From: Ignavibacteriota bacterium
GTDB lineage: Bacteria > Bacteroidota > Ignavibacteria > Ignavibacteriales > Ignavibacteriaceae
DNA length: 64,000 bases
Reading direction: 5' to 3'
Assembly: GCA_013285405.1 (NCBI GenBank)
Contig: CP053446.1
Span: 3,705,001 to 3,769,000 of the forward strand
A program made the position numbers and the translations under genes. Below, one piece after another: positions 24,190 to 33,785 of the stretch. Within the stretch, counting starts at the first letter, position 1, and each line of letters opens with the position of its first letter. Below the pieces are notes generated by a model, which was not told the DNA's origin, did not search any database, and saw nothing but the letters and a program-made list of their open reading frames with translations.

Positions 24190-26817
24190 TCAAAACCCCA
24201 TTCCAAGTCCAAGGAAAAATGTTGTTCGGTCGGGTGAAAAAGCAACGTATGTTGACCCAATGATCATTGAATTAAAATATGAGACCCATAATCCAAATCC
24301 ATAAGATGGATGCCACTTTTTAGAACTATCATTTTCAATATAAACTCTTCCGGTTTCAGCAAAGAGATTGATTCCTACCCTGCTCCTTATAATAATATTC
24401 ATCTGAGTAACGAATAATCTGAGTTCAGCCTGACCGAATAGTGCAGCATCACCGGAGAATCTTTTGTGGTTGTATCCTCTTAAATCATTTTCACCTCCAA
24501 TAGTAGCACCGGCATAGAATGGATATTTACCAAACATTTTACTACCACCTGCCCTCAAAGCTAAAGTGGTAAATGAGCCAAACTGCGGGGTGAAGTAAGT
24601 TCTAAAATCAAATCCTGTCATATAAAATGTTTCGGGTGTATCAAATACTTCAGGGAAAATCTTCCCGTAAAAATTCATCCAGTAACCATTAGTTGGGTAA
24701 TTCGGATGATCCTTTTCATCAACTGTTAACGCAAGATGAATACCAAACGGATTTATCTCTCCCAAACCATAGTCACCATATTTAAAATCTGTAAGTAAAG
24801 TATCATTTTTAAGAGAAGTATTCGTATGCACAAATGAAATTCCAACACTGCCTGAAAGAATTTTTGAAAAGTTGTAGTGGAATGTTGGAAATAAAGTTAT
24901 CAAAGTTTGATTAGTCTCGTAATAATTATTTTTTTCAAGGTCACTGTTGTAATTCGTTTCATTGCCGTAGCCGAAATAACGCGTAACAAATTGCTCAGTA
25001 GCAGCAACAAGCAAATTCAATCTTCCGTTATTTACAACGGAATAAAAATCTCCTTCATAAGCTACAGCAAAATTGCCGAATCTTGTTGCATAGCTTACGG
25101 TTAATTGCTGCAAATACTCATGAGGTATCATTCTAAAATTATATTTATAAAGCTGGACGCCTGCACCGATTGTTAATCCGTAATCAGTATCGAGAGCAAG
25201 AACAGGAACGGGCAGCCAGTTATGTCCTCTGTCAATCTGTTTGGGTTCATACTTTTCAAATTCATCTACAGGATCTGGATATTCAGTGTCGTCATAAACT
25301 GTTCCCGGACCTTCAACAACTTCACTTTTATTACCGCTATCATAGAAATAAGTTCTGCGCTGCGTCGCAGGAAATGGTGTAATTGATAAAAAATTACCAT
25401 GAACAATTGATTCATCGACGATTTCATCCTGACCATGACCACCTACAATCCGCACAATGGGACTTTCTGAGCATTCGCCAATAACAAACGCTTTATCATC
25501 ACCATCATTGAGATGAATTCTTAAATCAATTGTTATATCATTATCAAAAACTTTATAAAAGAGAGGATCATCTTTGCCAATTCCACTTTTCTTATCTCTT
25601 TTAAAGATTGTAACTACTGTTGAAAGATCATCAATTCTGTTTACTTCCACATAATCATCTTCATCACTACAGAAAACATCAGCATATTTATTCACAAGTC
25701 CGTAAAACTGATCAGATGCCCACAACAGATTATCACGCCTTGATTTTAGTTTGTAAGAAATTTCCGGAGCGCAGATATTGTAAACTTCGGGCGGCAGTTT
25801 TGTTAAAGAGCTATCAATTAATTCATCAGTAATTTGAGATTTAACAAAAACAGCAACCGAATCCCAGCTATGTTTATCGAGTTCTGTTAAAACTCTTCTA
25901 TCAAGGAATCTTCCGTTCCAGGTAAGATCTTCTACTTGAGGGAAATCGACTTCAAAGTCTGTTATCTGCGGAATAACATAATCAGCGATTGTCGGAAAGA
26001 GACCATCATATTTTGAAAAGACCTGGTCTCTATCCCTCGGAATTGGTTTCCAGATACTTTTTGATTCACCATTAATATTTCTCTCATATTTTGCCCATCG
26101 CCATTGATCCATATGTCTGTCCCAATCACTAAGAATTATATCAATCAATCTAGCTTTTAGAAATCCTTCTGCATCTATCTTCTGGCTTCTTTTAACAGCA
26201 AGATGATCAAATAATTTGTAAGTCCCTTTGACATCAATCGCATTTTCAAAACCAGGTAAACCATCCGAACCTTCTGAAGGATGTTCTTCAATAAAACCAA
26301 GCATTCCTCCAAACTCTTCTTGAAATTCACCAAGTTTTTCGTCATCCGGAAGAAAAACTAATTTCGGTTCAGCTTCAAGTACGTTAAGAGATTTGAGTAT
26401 AAGGGATACTACAAGTGATGCATACGGATTTGCAGAACTTATCTGATCCTGCAGAATATCCTCTGCGATTGATTCTTTCAGGTCTTCCGGTAAAACTTTT
26501 GAAGGATCTTTTTCAATCGATCTGAACTTCCAGATTTTACCATTGACAGATTGAAATCGAAGAGATTTGGTTTGCATTCCCCCACCCCGCTCTGTCGGAA
26601 TTAATCCACCTGAAAAAGTATTTAAGTCAAGAACTTCAACTCTTACCGGAGTAGTCCATACATCACGCCAATGTTTACCAAAGAAAAATTCGTAGAAGCC
26701 ACTCGCAGCATAATGTTCGCCCGGAATTACGGTAACATAATTTTCTTCATCCACCTGTGAATTGATACAGACTGTAACAAAGAGGGAAATAATTATTGTT
26801 AAAAAATGTTTTCTCAA
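24190..26817 (-). CDS. BamA/surface-antigen-type outer-membrane protein with kinase-like N-terminal region
   Basis: An 875-residue exported protein with a signal peptide of about 20 residues. The C-terminal ~330 residues form a BamA/TamA-like 'bacterial surface antigen' barrel ('YGLTIGAGVQLYKYNF', 'HLALTVDEKDHPNYPTNGYW', 'GGENDLRGYNHKRFSG', 'FAETGRVY', 'GFGLWVSYFNSMI'). The N-terminal ~500 residues are not POTRA domains or a metallophosphatase. They contain Asp231-Trp-Asp-Arg-His235 in 'IILSDWDRHMDQWRW' and, 25 residues later, 'PRDRDQVFSKYDG', resembling the catalytic D-R-H-x-x-N/Q and metal-binding Asp of HipA/FAM20-type atypical kinases. A kinase activity is inference from motif spacing only. 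It is convergent with ppk1. Confidence 0.7.
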   Translation of the reverse strand: MRKHFLTIIISLFVTVCINSQVDEENYVTVIPGEHYAASGFYEFFFGKHWRDVWTTPVRVEVLDLNTFSGGLIPTERGGGMQTKSLRFQSVNGKIWKFRSIEKDPSKVLPEDLKESIAEDILQDQISSANPYASLVVSLILKSLNVLEAEPKLVFLPDDEKLGEFQEEFGGMLGFIEEHPSEGSDGLPGFENAIDVKGTYKLFDHLAVKRSQKIDAEGFLKARLIDIILSDWDRHMDQWRWAKYERNINGESKSIWKPIPRDRDQVFSKYDGLFPTIADYVIPQITDFEVDFPQVEDLTWNGRFLDRRVLTELDKHSWDSVAVFVKSQITDELIDSSLTKLPPEVYNICAPEISYKLKSRRDNLLWASDQFYGLVNKYADVFCSDEDDYVEVNRIDDLSTVVTIFKRDKKSGIGKDDPLFYKVFDNDITIDLRIHLNDGDDKAFVIGECSESPIVRIVGGHGQDEIVDESIVHGNFLSITPFPATQRRTYFYDSGNKSEVVEGPGTVYDDTEYPDPVDEFEKYEPKQIDRGHNWLPVPVLALDTDYGLTIGAGVQLYKYNFRMIPHEYLQQLTVSYATRFGNFAVAYEGDFYSVVNNGRLNLLVAATEQFVTRYFGYGNETNYNSDLEKNNYYETNQTLITLFPTFHYNFSKILSGSVGISFVHTNTSLKNDTLLTDFKYGDYGLGEINPFGIHLALTVDEKDHPNYPTNGYWMNFYGKIFPEVFDTPETFYMTGFDFRTYFTPQFGSFTTLALRAGGSKMFGKYPFYAGATIGGENDLRGYNHKRFSGDAALFGQAELRLFVTQMNIIIRSRVGINLFAETGRVYIENDSSKKWHPSYGFGLWVSYFNSMIIGSTYVAFSPDRTTFFLGLGMGF

Positions 26818-26868
26818 AATATTTTGTTGTGATTATTGCTGAAATTCAGAAAATAATTTTAATTGCTT

Positions 26869-28797
26869 TTAATCTGGAGGTAAGTTCATCCGTTGAAGAA
26901 TTTCTTTAAACTTTGGATGGTCGTGAAGTTCTTTCCAATATTTCCCATTTATAAAATTCAAACCGCTCAGACGTTTATCAATAGCACTGAATAAAAGATC
27001 AAATGCAGAATCAAATTCTCCGAGTCCGGTGTAAATAATTGCCTGTTCCATATTTGTTGGCAGCTGCTCTGAATTAATCTCGTTCAGCATCTGAATATAT
27101 TCTTTAGATTTCTCAGGCTGACCTAATTTTCCATAAGCATATCCTAAACCAGAGATTGCTTTTAATTTAAATGCGGGCTGGTTCAGATTCTGATTGAAAA
27201 TATCCATTCCTTTTTGGAAGTCATTTGATTTTAAATAAATCCATGCCAGACTATTCCATGTATCACCAAACTCGGGATCAAGTTCAATTGTTTTTTTATG
27301 CTGTTCGATTGCTAAATCCGTTCTGTTATTATTGAAGTAAACAAATGAAAGAATATAACTTATTGGTGCATTTAACGGATCAAGCTGGTTTGCTATTTCA
27401 GATTCTTTTAAAGCTTTTTTATGATAACCTAAAGTAGATAACAGCATTGCATAATATTGATGCGCTTCAGCAGAGTTTGGATTTATTTCAATAGCCTTTA
27501 GAAAACATTTCTCCGCACCTTCCCAATCCCAATCGTTAAAATATTTAACTACTCCGAAAGCAAGCCGTGAATCCAGTGCTGAGCTATCAAGTTTGTAAGC
27601 TTTCTCTGCATATTCTTTAGCCTTTGCATAAGCAACATTGTTTGACATAAAACCTGCAGCACCTAAAAAAGAATAACATGCAGAAAGCCGTGCATAAGCT
27701 GCAGTAAAATCCGATGAGATTGCAACTGCATCCTCAAAATATTTTATTGCTTTGAGTACAAAATCCGGTGACCACTTATTCCAACTATCCAAACCTTTCA
27801 GAAACAAATTGTACGCATCCATGTTTTCAGTTGGAGCTTTAACAAGCTGTTCAATCGATTTATGAATTTTTATGGTTTTCTTTAACTGATCAACAATTGA
27901 GTTTGCCAATTCATCCTGCACTGCAAAAATATCTTCAATATTTCTGTCAAAAGTTTCTGACCATTTATGATATCCGTTTTCTGAATTTATTAGCTGTGCA
28001 GTCACTCTCACACGATTTCCATATTTACGTACACTACCTTCAAGAACTGTTTTTACACCGAGCGTTTTTCCTATCTCCCTGATGTCTGTATTTTTTCCTT
28101 TGAATGCAAACGAAGAAGTTCTTGAGGTTACCAGAAGTCCATCAACTTTTGCAAGTGCATTTAGTAATTCTTCTGTTACCCCATCACTGAAATATTCATT
28201 TTCTTTATCAGTACTAAGATTTATAAAAGGTAAAACAGCAATGGAATTTTCTGAGATAGCTGATTTACCTTCCAACTGATCAGGAGAAGGAATAACCAAG
28301 CCATCCATTTTGATTGCATAAATTTTCACCGGCGATTTAACATTCTTTAGCTCATATCTTCCAAGAAAAACAGATGATACATCAGTCTGATTTTTCAATT
28401 CATCATTGATTTTATCAGATATAAGTACGCTTCCTGGTACGGCTAAATTTTCAATTCTTGATGCGATGTTTACTCCATCGCCGTAAACACCCTCATCATC
28501 ATAAACAACATCACCTGCATGAATACCAATGCGCAGCGGGACTTGTGGTTCCGATTGAAGTTCTTGTTGGATTTTCGCCCCACACACAGCAGCTTCGATT
28601 GCACTGCCGAAGATTGAAAGCGTTCCGTCTCCATAATATTGCAAGATTTGTCCGCGATGTTCCAGTATCAACCTGTCGAGAACGACCCGATGTTTATCTC
28701 TTAAAATCTTTGCCTTGCGTTCATTTTCCTGCATCAATGCAGTATAGCCTACCATATCGGTAAACATAATTGCAGCGAGCATTCTAATCTCTTTCAT
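26869..28797 (-). CDS. Class III adenylate/guanylate cyclase-like protein with TolB-like and TPR domains
   Basis: A 642-residue cytoplasmic protein. Residues about 5-165 form a class III cyclase homology domain: metal-binding Asp14 ('FTDMVGYT') and Asp57 ('YYGDGTLSIF'), and the transition-state Asn/Arg pair in 'VNIASRIENLAVPGS'. The usual purine-selecting Lys four residues before the second Asp is Gln53, so the nucleotide used is uncertain. Residues about 200-310 are a TolB N-terminal-like domain ('SIAVLPFINLS', 'LLNALAKVDGLLVTSRTSSF'). Residues about 350-620 are TPR repeats ending in 'FKEILQRMNLPPD'. This domain order is common in Bacteroidota-group and rhizobial cyclases. It may make a cyclic nucleotide in response to a protein partner bound by the TPRs. 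Confidence 0.85.
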   Translation of the reverse strand: MKEIRMLAAIMFTDMVGYTALMQENERKAKILRDKHRVVLDRLILEHRGQILQYYGDGTLSIFGSAIEAAVCGAKIQQELQSEPQVPLRIGIHAGDVVYDDEGVYGDGVNIASRIENLAVPGSVLISDKINDELKNQTDVSSVFLGRYELKNVKSPVKIYAIKMDGLVIPSPDQLEGKSAISENSIAVLPFINLSTDKENEYFSDGVTEELLNALAKVDGLLVTSRTSSFAFKGKNTDIREIGKTLGVKTVLEGSVRKYGNRVRVTAQLINSENGYHKWSETFDRNIEDIFAVQDELANSIVDQLKKTIKIHKSIEQLVKAPTENMDAYNLFLKGLDSWNKWSPDFVLKAIKYFEDAVAISSDFTAAYARLSACYSFLGAAGFMSNNVAYAKAKEYAEKAYKLDSSALDSRLAFGVVKYFNDWDWEGAEKCFLKAIEINPNSAEAHQYYAMLLSTLGYHKKALKESEIANQLDPLNAPISYILSFVYFNNNRTDLAIEQHKKTIELDPEFGDTWNSLAWIYLKSNDFQKGMDIFNQNLNQPAFKLKAISGLGYAYGKLGQPEKSKEYIQMLNEINSEQLPTNMEQAIIYTGLGEFDSAFDLLFSAIDKRLSGLNFINGKYWKELHDHPKFKEILQRMNLPPD

Positions 28798-28914
28798 ATA
28801 AAAATATTTTAAGTCTGTTAAGTAAAAATTTTAAGATGTGAGAAAAAATTAAAGGACTAATCGGTTAAATACAAAATTACATCCACCAGCGGGAAATGTA
28901 GATTATGGACGAGA

Positions 28915-28937
28915 GGAGGAAGAAAATCTCTTCCTCC
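28915..28937 (-). terminator. Possible stem-loop after the malic enzyme gene
   Basis: GGAGGAAGA (28915-28923) and TCTTCCTCC (28929-28937) pair perfectly over 9 bp, 14 bases beyond the malic enzyme stop. No T-tract follows on the - strand, so it may be an mRNA 3' stabilising stem rather than a terminator. Confidence 0.4.
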
Positions 28938-28951
28938 CACTCATAAAAAGA

Positions 28952-31207
28952 TCATTTTTTCTTCGACCCTGCATCCGCAACAGCAATTGCAGTCATATTG
29001 ATAATATCATCAACTGAGGCACCTCTCTGTAATACGTGAATGGTTTTATTCATTCCCATTAAAATTGGACCAACAACTGAAGCCTGCCCAATTCTTGCCA
29101 TCAGTTTGTAAGCAATATTTCCTGAATTAAGATCCGGGAAGATTAGAATATTTGGTTTTCCTTTTAAAGCACTAAATGGAAATTCACTTTCTATGATTTC
29201 AGGTACTACTGCCGTATCAGCTTGCATTTCACCGTCAACCATTAAATCCGGTCGAAGCTTTTTAATTAATTCAGTGGCTTGCTTTACTTTTATAGATTCA
29301 GGATATGGTGCACTTCCAAAATTGCTGAAAGAAAGCATAGCTATCTTCGGAACGACATCAAAAGCTTTAACGGTGTCTGCAGTTGAAATTGCAATTTCAG
29401 CAAGTTGTTCAACATTCGGATTGACATTCACCGTTGTATCAGCAAAGAAGTAAACATCCTGTTTTGCAAATACAATATAAAGTCCAGATACAACTTTAAC
29501 TCCCTGTTTCATACCGACACATTGGAGCGCTGGTCTGATTGTAGTCGGATAACTTGTCGTCAAACCACTGATGAGTGCATCAGCTTCGCCTAATTCAACC
29601 ATCATTGAGCCAAAATAATTTGGTTTCTTCATCAGGTTTTTGGTGTCTTTTAAAGTTGCACCTTTTCTGGAACGTTTCCTGAAGAATGCATCTGCATAAG
29701 CATTTCTCTTTTCACTTGCTTCAGGATCATATATCTGGAATTCTTTCTGATCAAAACCTAATCTTTCAATCTCATCTTTTATAATTATCTCATTTCCCAA
29801 AAGTACCGGGTAAGCCATGTTATCATTATAAACGACATGAGCTGCCCTGATTATTTTTTCCTCTTCACCTTCCGGATAAACTACTTTAAGAGGATGTTTC
29901 TGTGCCTTGTGAATCATTACACGAATCAGTTCTTTTGATAAGCCGAGTCTTTCTTTAAGTTTTTCCTCATATTCCTGCCAATTCATTTCTTTAATTTTTG
30001 CTACTCCGGTTTCAATTGCTGCTTTGGCAACAGCAGGAGCAACATACCAGAGTACTCTGGGATCGAACGGTTTTGGGATAATATATTCTTTACCGAAAGA
30101 AAATTCTTCACCACCATACGCTCTAAGAACCATCTCAGGTACTTTTTCTTTTGCAAGTTTTGCCAATGCCAAAGTGGCAGCCATTTTCATTTCATCATTG
30201 ATTGCTACTGCCCTTACATCTAAAGCACCTCTGAAAATAAACGGAAATCCGAGAACATTATTTACCTGATTGGGAAAGTCACTTCTCCCCGTGGCCATAA
30301 TTAAATCTTCTCTAACCGATACAGCTTCATCATACATTATTTCAGGATCAGGATTTGCCATCGCAAAAATGATAGGATTTTTATCCATTGATTTTACCAT
30401 ATCTTTGCTAACTACACCACCGGTCGATAAACCGATAAATACATCTGCACCTACCATTGCATCAGCTAAAGTTGCAAATCCTTTGGTCTGCGCAAACAAC
30501 TCTTTATACTTATTAAGGTCCTTTCTGTCCTTGGTAACGCAGCCTTTAGTATCAAACATCCAGATATTTTCCCTTTTAACACCAGCCATTATGTAGTGTT
30601 TGCAGCAAGAGATTGCCGACGCACCAGCACCACTGACAACAATTTTTAACTTATCTAATTTTTTACCTGCAACTTCAGCCGCATTAATTAGTGCCGCACA
30701 TGAAATAATAGCTGTACCATGTTGATCATCATGGAAAACAGGAATTTTCATTGTGGCTTTAAGTTCTTCTTCTATTTCGAAACATTCGGGCGCTTTTATA
30801 TCCTCAAGATTAATACCACCAAATGTTGGTTCGAGCATCTGTACTGCTCTTATTATTTCTTTTGGATTATGTGAGGCAAGTTCAATATCAAATACATCAA
30901 TGTCTGCAAATCTTTTAAAGAGAACTCCTTTACCCTCCATAACTGGTTTTCCTGCCTCGGCGCCTATATCACCAAGTCCAAGCACAGCAGTACCATTTGA
31001 AACAACGGCAACGAGATTTCCTTTTGCCGTGTATTTATAAACATCTTCCACATTATTGTGAATTTCACGGCAAGGTTCTGCAACGCCGGGTGTGTAAGCT
31101 AATGAGAGATCACGCGAAGTTAAACAAGGTTTCGAAGCAATAACTTCTATTTTACCTTTTCTATCTATCGAGTGATATTGAAGGGCTTCTTCTTTACTAA
31201 TTTTCAT
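28952..31207 (-). CDS. maeB: NADP-dependent malic enzyme with phosphotransacetylase-like C-terminal domain (MaeB type)
   Basis: Decarboxylates malate to pyruvate with reduction of NAD(P). The 751 residues are the MaeB length. The malic enzyme domain (about 10-190) includes '[19 protein letters not shown]', '[20 protein letters not shown]' in parts, and '[19 protein letters not shown]'. The NAD-binding domain (about 190-400) includes '[16 protein letters not shown]'. The C-terminal ~320 residues resemble phosphate acetyltransferase ('[19 protein letters not shown]', '[18 protein letters not shown]'), a domain that usually regulates the enzyme by acetyl-CoA rather than catalysing. CAGGAG precedes the ATG at good spacing. 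It is transcribed alone; the 222-bp gap upstream separates it from the next - strand gene. Confidence 0.95.
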   Translation of the reverse strand: MKISKEEALQYHSIDRKGKIEVIASKPCLTSRDLSLAYTPGVAEPCREIHNNVEDVYKYTAKGNLVAVVSNGTAVLGLGDIGAEAGKPVMEGKGVLFKRFADIDVFDIELASHNPKEIIRAVQMLEPTFGGINLEDIKAPECFEIEEELKATMKIPVFHDDQHGTAIISCAALINAAEVAGKKLDKLKIVVSGAGASAISCCKHYIMAGVKRENIWMFDTKGCVTKDRKDLNKYKELFAQTKGFATLADAMVGADVFIGLSTGGVVSKDMVKSMDKNPIIFAMANPDPEIMYDEAVSVREDLIMATGRSDFPNQVNNVLGFPFIFRGALDVRAVAINDEMKMAATLALAKLAKEKVPEMVLRAYGGEEFSFGKEYIIPKPFDPRVLWYVAPAVAKAAIETGVAKIKEMNWQEYEEKLKERLGLSKELIRVMIHKAQKHPLKVVYPEGEEEKIIRAAHVVYNDNMAYPVLLGNEIIIKDEIERLGFDQKEFQIYDPEASEKRNAYADAFFRKRSRKGATLKDTKNLMKKPNYFGSMMVELGEADALISGLTTSYPTTIRPALQCVGMKQGVKVVSGLYIVFAKQDVYFFADTTVNVNPNVEQLAEIAISTADTVKAFDVVPKIAMLSFSNFGSAPYPESIKVKQATELIKKLRPDLMVDGEMQADTAVVPEIIESEFPFSALKGKPNILIFPDLNSGNIAYKLMARIGQASVVGPILMGMNKTIHVLQRGASVDDIINMTAIAVADAGSKKK

Positions 31208-31429
31208 TTTTAACTCCTGGTAATTTTTTATTTCACTAAGTTATAATATTGTTTAACATAAGAATGGATATAATAATTATGGTGTAGATTTTTTTCATTC
31301 GAAGTGAGTTTATGATCTGAGTAATGCTTTAAAAATTGCATAAAATTACTTCACAAAATTACACCAAATTTCTGAATAAGCCTAAGTAAATTGTTAGAGT
31401 AAATTCTAATAAAAATGAACGATTAGCAC

Positions 31430-32197
31430 TTAATTTATCCGGCTGGAAATTGCAGCTTCTTCAATCAGTTTATAAGAAAGTTCTTTACCGAGATATCTAT
31501 CAATCAAAAAATGGAGTAGATACAACAGCGGGGTTAGCAGAATAGCAATGAAAAACTTATAAATGTAATTGACAACACCAATTGCTAAGACGAGTGATAG
31601 GTCCCATCCGGCTCCCAGATAAAACGCAATCAAAAGAACAACAAAGCTGTCAATAAACTGAGATATCAAAGTAGAACCTGTCGCACGCAACCATATTTTT
31701 GAGCTGCCTGTAATTGATCTTAGATAATGAAAAACATAAACATCTACAAATTGACCTATTAAAAAAGCAATTAAAGAACCAACTATTATCCATAAACCTT
31801 GTCCGAAAATTGTATTAAATGCATGATCCATATTAATTACACCATAAGTAGTTTCTCGTTGAATCCAGAAATCAGCGGGATGCAGACCCATTGCAGCGTA
31901 AACCATCAGAAACGCATACGCAATCAAACCAGCAGCGGTGAATGACATAAACCTAACGCCTTTTCGACCATAATATTCATTAATAATATCAGTCATTATA
32001 AAAACAACCGGCCAAAGCAGTACGCCAGCAGTTAAGTTGAATGACAAATCAGTCTCTCCAAAGAAAGAAAGATTAATTGGTGAAATACTTAAAGATTTTT
32101 CAAGTGAAAAAATTTTAACTCCAATAAATTCAGCAAGAAGCGCATTAGCAACAAAAAATGCTCCGAGTATGTAAAAAAGATTATTGCTTTTACTCAT
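31430..32197 (-). CDS. yhhQ: Queuosine precursor transporter (YhhQ/VUT family)
   Basis: A 255-residue inner-membrane protein that imports queuosine precursors such as preQ0 for tRNA modification. About six hydrophobic segments are visible. Family signatures are 'FLGAFF'-like N-terminal 'YILGAFFVANALLAEFIGVK', 'VVFIMTDIINEYYGRKGVRF', 'IVGSLIAFLIGQFVDVYVFH', 'WLRATGSTLISQFIDSFVVL', and 'NYIYKFFIAILLTPLLYLLH', all typical of the DUF165/YhhQ family. The C-terminal 'YLGKELSYKLIEE' is also usual. It lies alone between malic enzyme and the DUF6600-like gene, both on the same strand but well separated. Confidence 0.92.
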   Translation of the reverse strand: MSKSNNLFYILGAFFVANALLAEFIGVKIFSLEKSLSISPINLSFFGETDLSFNLTAGVLLWPVVFIMTDIINEYYGRKGVRFMSFTAAGLIAYAFLMVYAAMGLHPADFWIQRETTYGVINMDHAFNTIFGQGLWIIVGSLIAFLIGQFVDVYVFHYLRSITGSSKIWLRATGSTLISQFIDSFVVLLIAFYLGAGWDLSLVLAIGVVNYIYKFFIAILLTPLLYLLHFLIDRYLGKELSYKLIEEAAISSRIN

Positions 32198-32232
32198 TTA
32201 AATATTAATGGTGATTAAATTTTTATGTTAAT

Positions 32233-32268
32233 ATAAATAAAAAAGCGGTACCATTGCTGATACCGCTT
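32233..32268 (-). terminator. Rho-independent terminator for the DUF6600-like gene
   Basis: On the - strand AAGCGGTA (32268-32261) and TACCGCTT (32250-32243) form a perfect 8-bp stem with a 10-base loop, followed by TTTTATTT. It lies 27 bases past the stop of the gene at 32295-33638. Confidence 0.85.
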
Positions 32269-32294
32269 GTGTGGAGAGAGTCTGGTGCTTTAAG

Positions 32295-33638
32295 TTATCT
32301 TCTGTTCTTTTCTCGTGTGTTATCCTTCTCAACAATTCTATCTGTTTTGACTTTTTTTTCATTGTTATTTCTATTCTGAACATCATTTCGCTTTTGATCT
32401 TTGACTTCATTTCTTTTGACCTGATCGTACTGATTTATCTTAGTGTTTTCACGTTTAACTTCTTTTTCCTGATACTGATTCTGTTTATTCAAATCTTTCT
32501 TCACATCCGTTTTATTCCGGTATTGATCATTTTCTCTATCTTTATTCTGAGTAATATTTTCATTTCTGTTTTGATTCAGGTCAACTTTTTTATTATTTCT
32601 AACCGTTTCTTTATTTCTTATTTCAATTTTTTCTTTGTTACGGTCTGAATTTAAATCACTATTACGATTGGGTTCAAATCTTTTCTCTTCAAATGATTTA
32701 TCAACATTAGTTTTTACATCTTTTCTTTTCTGATCATTGTTGCGAACGTCAACATTTCTATTGGTGGACTTGTTTTCATTTTGATTTGTTCTGACATTTT
32801 CTCTTTTACCAATCTGAACTTTTTCCATATCCAAAGAAGTACGTCTGTTTTCTCGTTTGACTTCCATACGGGTCAAATCATTTTTCACTAGTTCATCACG
32901 TTTTAGATCAAGTGTTCTGATTTGATTGCTTTTTCCAAAATCATCTCGTTTCCAATCTTTTGAATCATTGATTCTTATTATATCTCGCTGCTTTATTTGC
33001 TGACCAGAGCGAGTGCTAATATATTTAACATCGATTCCTCTATTTTGAACTCTCCCATTACGATATCCGTACTCGTTGCGATACTTTGTTTCACCATAAA
33101 TTCTATATTTGTAATCAGGACCAACATAGTAGTTATATACATAAGGATCACAAAAATGGTTATATGTTACAAAATTCCAGTGATTGTATGGTGAGTAATA
33201 AGTATTACTCCAAAAAATTCCGATTGAGATTGAGAAAGTTGCATACGGATGCAGCGGAGCCCAACCGATGTAATTGTTATCATATCTCCACTCGACCCAC
33301 GCCGGTGCCCACTCATAGTCAGGATACCAAAGCCATCCATAATAGTCATCATAATACCATCTGCCGTAGTGATACGTGATGAATCCGAAAGGTTCGTATG
33401 AATCCCAATACCATCCATCGTATGTCCATACCCAATTACCCATTTGATATGGCATCCAGTTAACACGAATAATGGTAGGTCTCCAAACCACCACTCCATA
33501 ATCAACTTCAATCCAGCTTCCATATGGAGATAGTTCTGAATAAAAATATCCGCCCACCCCGTGATAATGTCCCTTTGCATCTGCATTAAAAGTTACTGCA
33601 GCAAAAAGAACAACTGCAAGAATTATGATCCGTTTCAT
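32295..33638 (-). CDS. Exported Trp/Tyr-rich DUF6600-like protein with a long Asn/Lys/Arg-rich tail
   Basis: A 447-residue exported protein with signal peptide 'IIILAVVLFAAVTFNADA'. Residues about 25-190 are packed with aromatic residues in repeats of the kind 'YGSWIEV', 'GNWVWTYDGWYWDSYEPFGF', 'HYGRWYYDDYYGWLWYPDYE', 'WVEWRYDNNYIGWAPLHP', as in the DUF6600 domain of Bacteroidota envelope proteins. From about residue 195 to the end the protein is a highly charged, disordered-looking tail of Asn, Lys, Arg, Asp and Gln with repeated 'R-N-x-N' and 'N-K-E' units. The function is unknown; the tail could bind polyanions such as nucleic acid or polysaccharide, which is inference. AGGTGT precedes the ATG. 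A strong terminator follows. Confidence 0.7.
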   Translation of the reverse strand: MKRIIILAVVLFAAVTFNADAKGHYHGVGGYFYSELSPYGSWIEVDYGVVVWRPTIIRVNWMPYQMGNWVWTYDGWYWDSYEPFGFITYHYGRWYYDDYYGWLWYPDYEWAPAWVEWRYDNNYIGWAPLHPYATFSISIGIFWSNTYYSPYNHWNFVTYNHFCDPYVYNYYVGPDYKYRIYGETKYRNEYGYRNGRVQNRGIDVKYISTRSGQQIKQRDIIRINDSKDWKRDDFGKSNQIRTLDLKRDELVKNDLTRMEVKRENRRTSLDMEKVQIGKRENVRTNQNENKSTNRNVDVRNNDQKRKDVKTNVDKSFEEKRFEPNRNSDLNSDRNKEKIEIRNKETVRNNKKVDLNQNRNENITQNKDRENDQYRNKTDVKKDLNKQNQYQEKEVKRENTKINQYDQVKRNEVKDQKRNDVQNRNNNEKKVKTDRIVEKDNTREKNRR

Positions 33639-33785
33639 TTTACACCTCTGTGTTATGTTTACGGTACTGATAATCCAATGAAGATGCCAAAGGAAAAAAC
33701 TTGATATTATTTGATTTTAATTTATAATTGAAGTTTTTCTGTACATTAAAATAGACAGGAGAGGATGCAATTGTGTGCTTAAAAT

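Noticed and set aside
32271..32648. A 125-residue hydrophobic + strand frame opposite the DUF6600-like gene
   Set aside because: It is the antisense of the Asn/Lys/Arg-rich tail, whose codons read as Ile/Phe/Leu on the other strand; it looks like a membrane protein only by that artefact.
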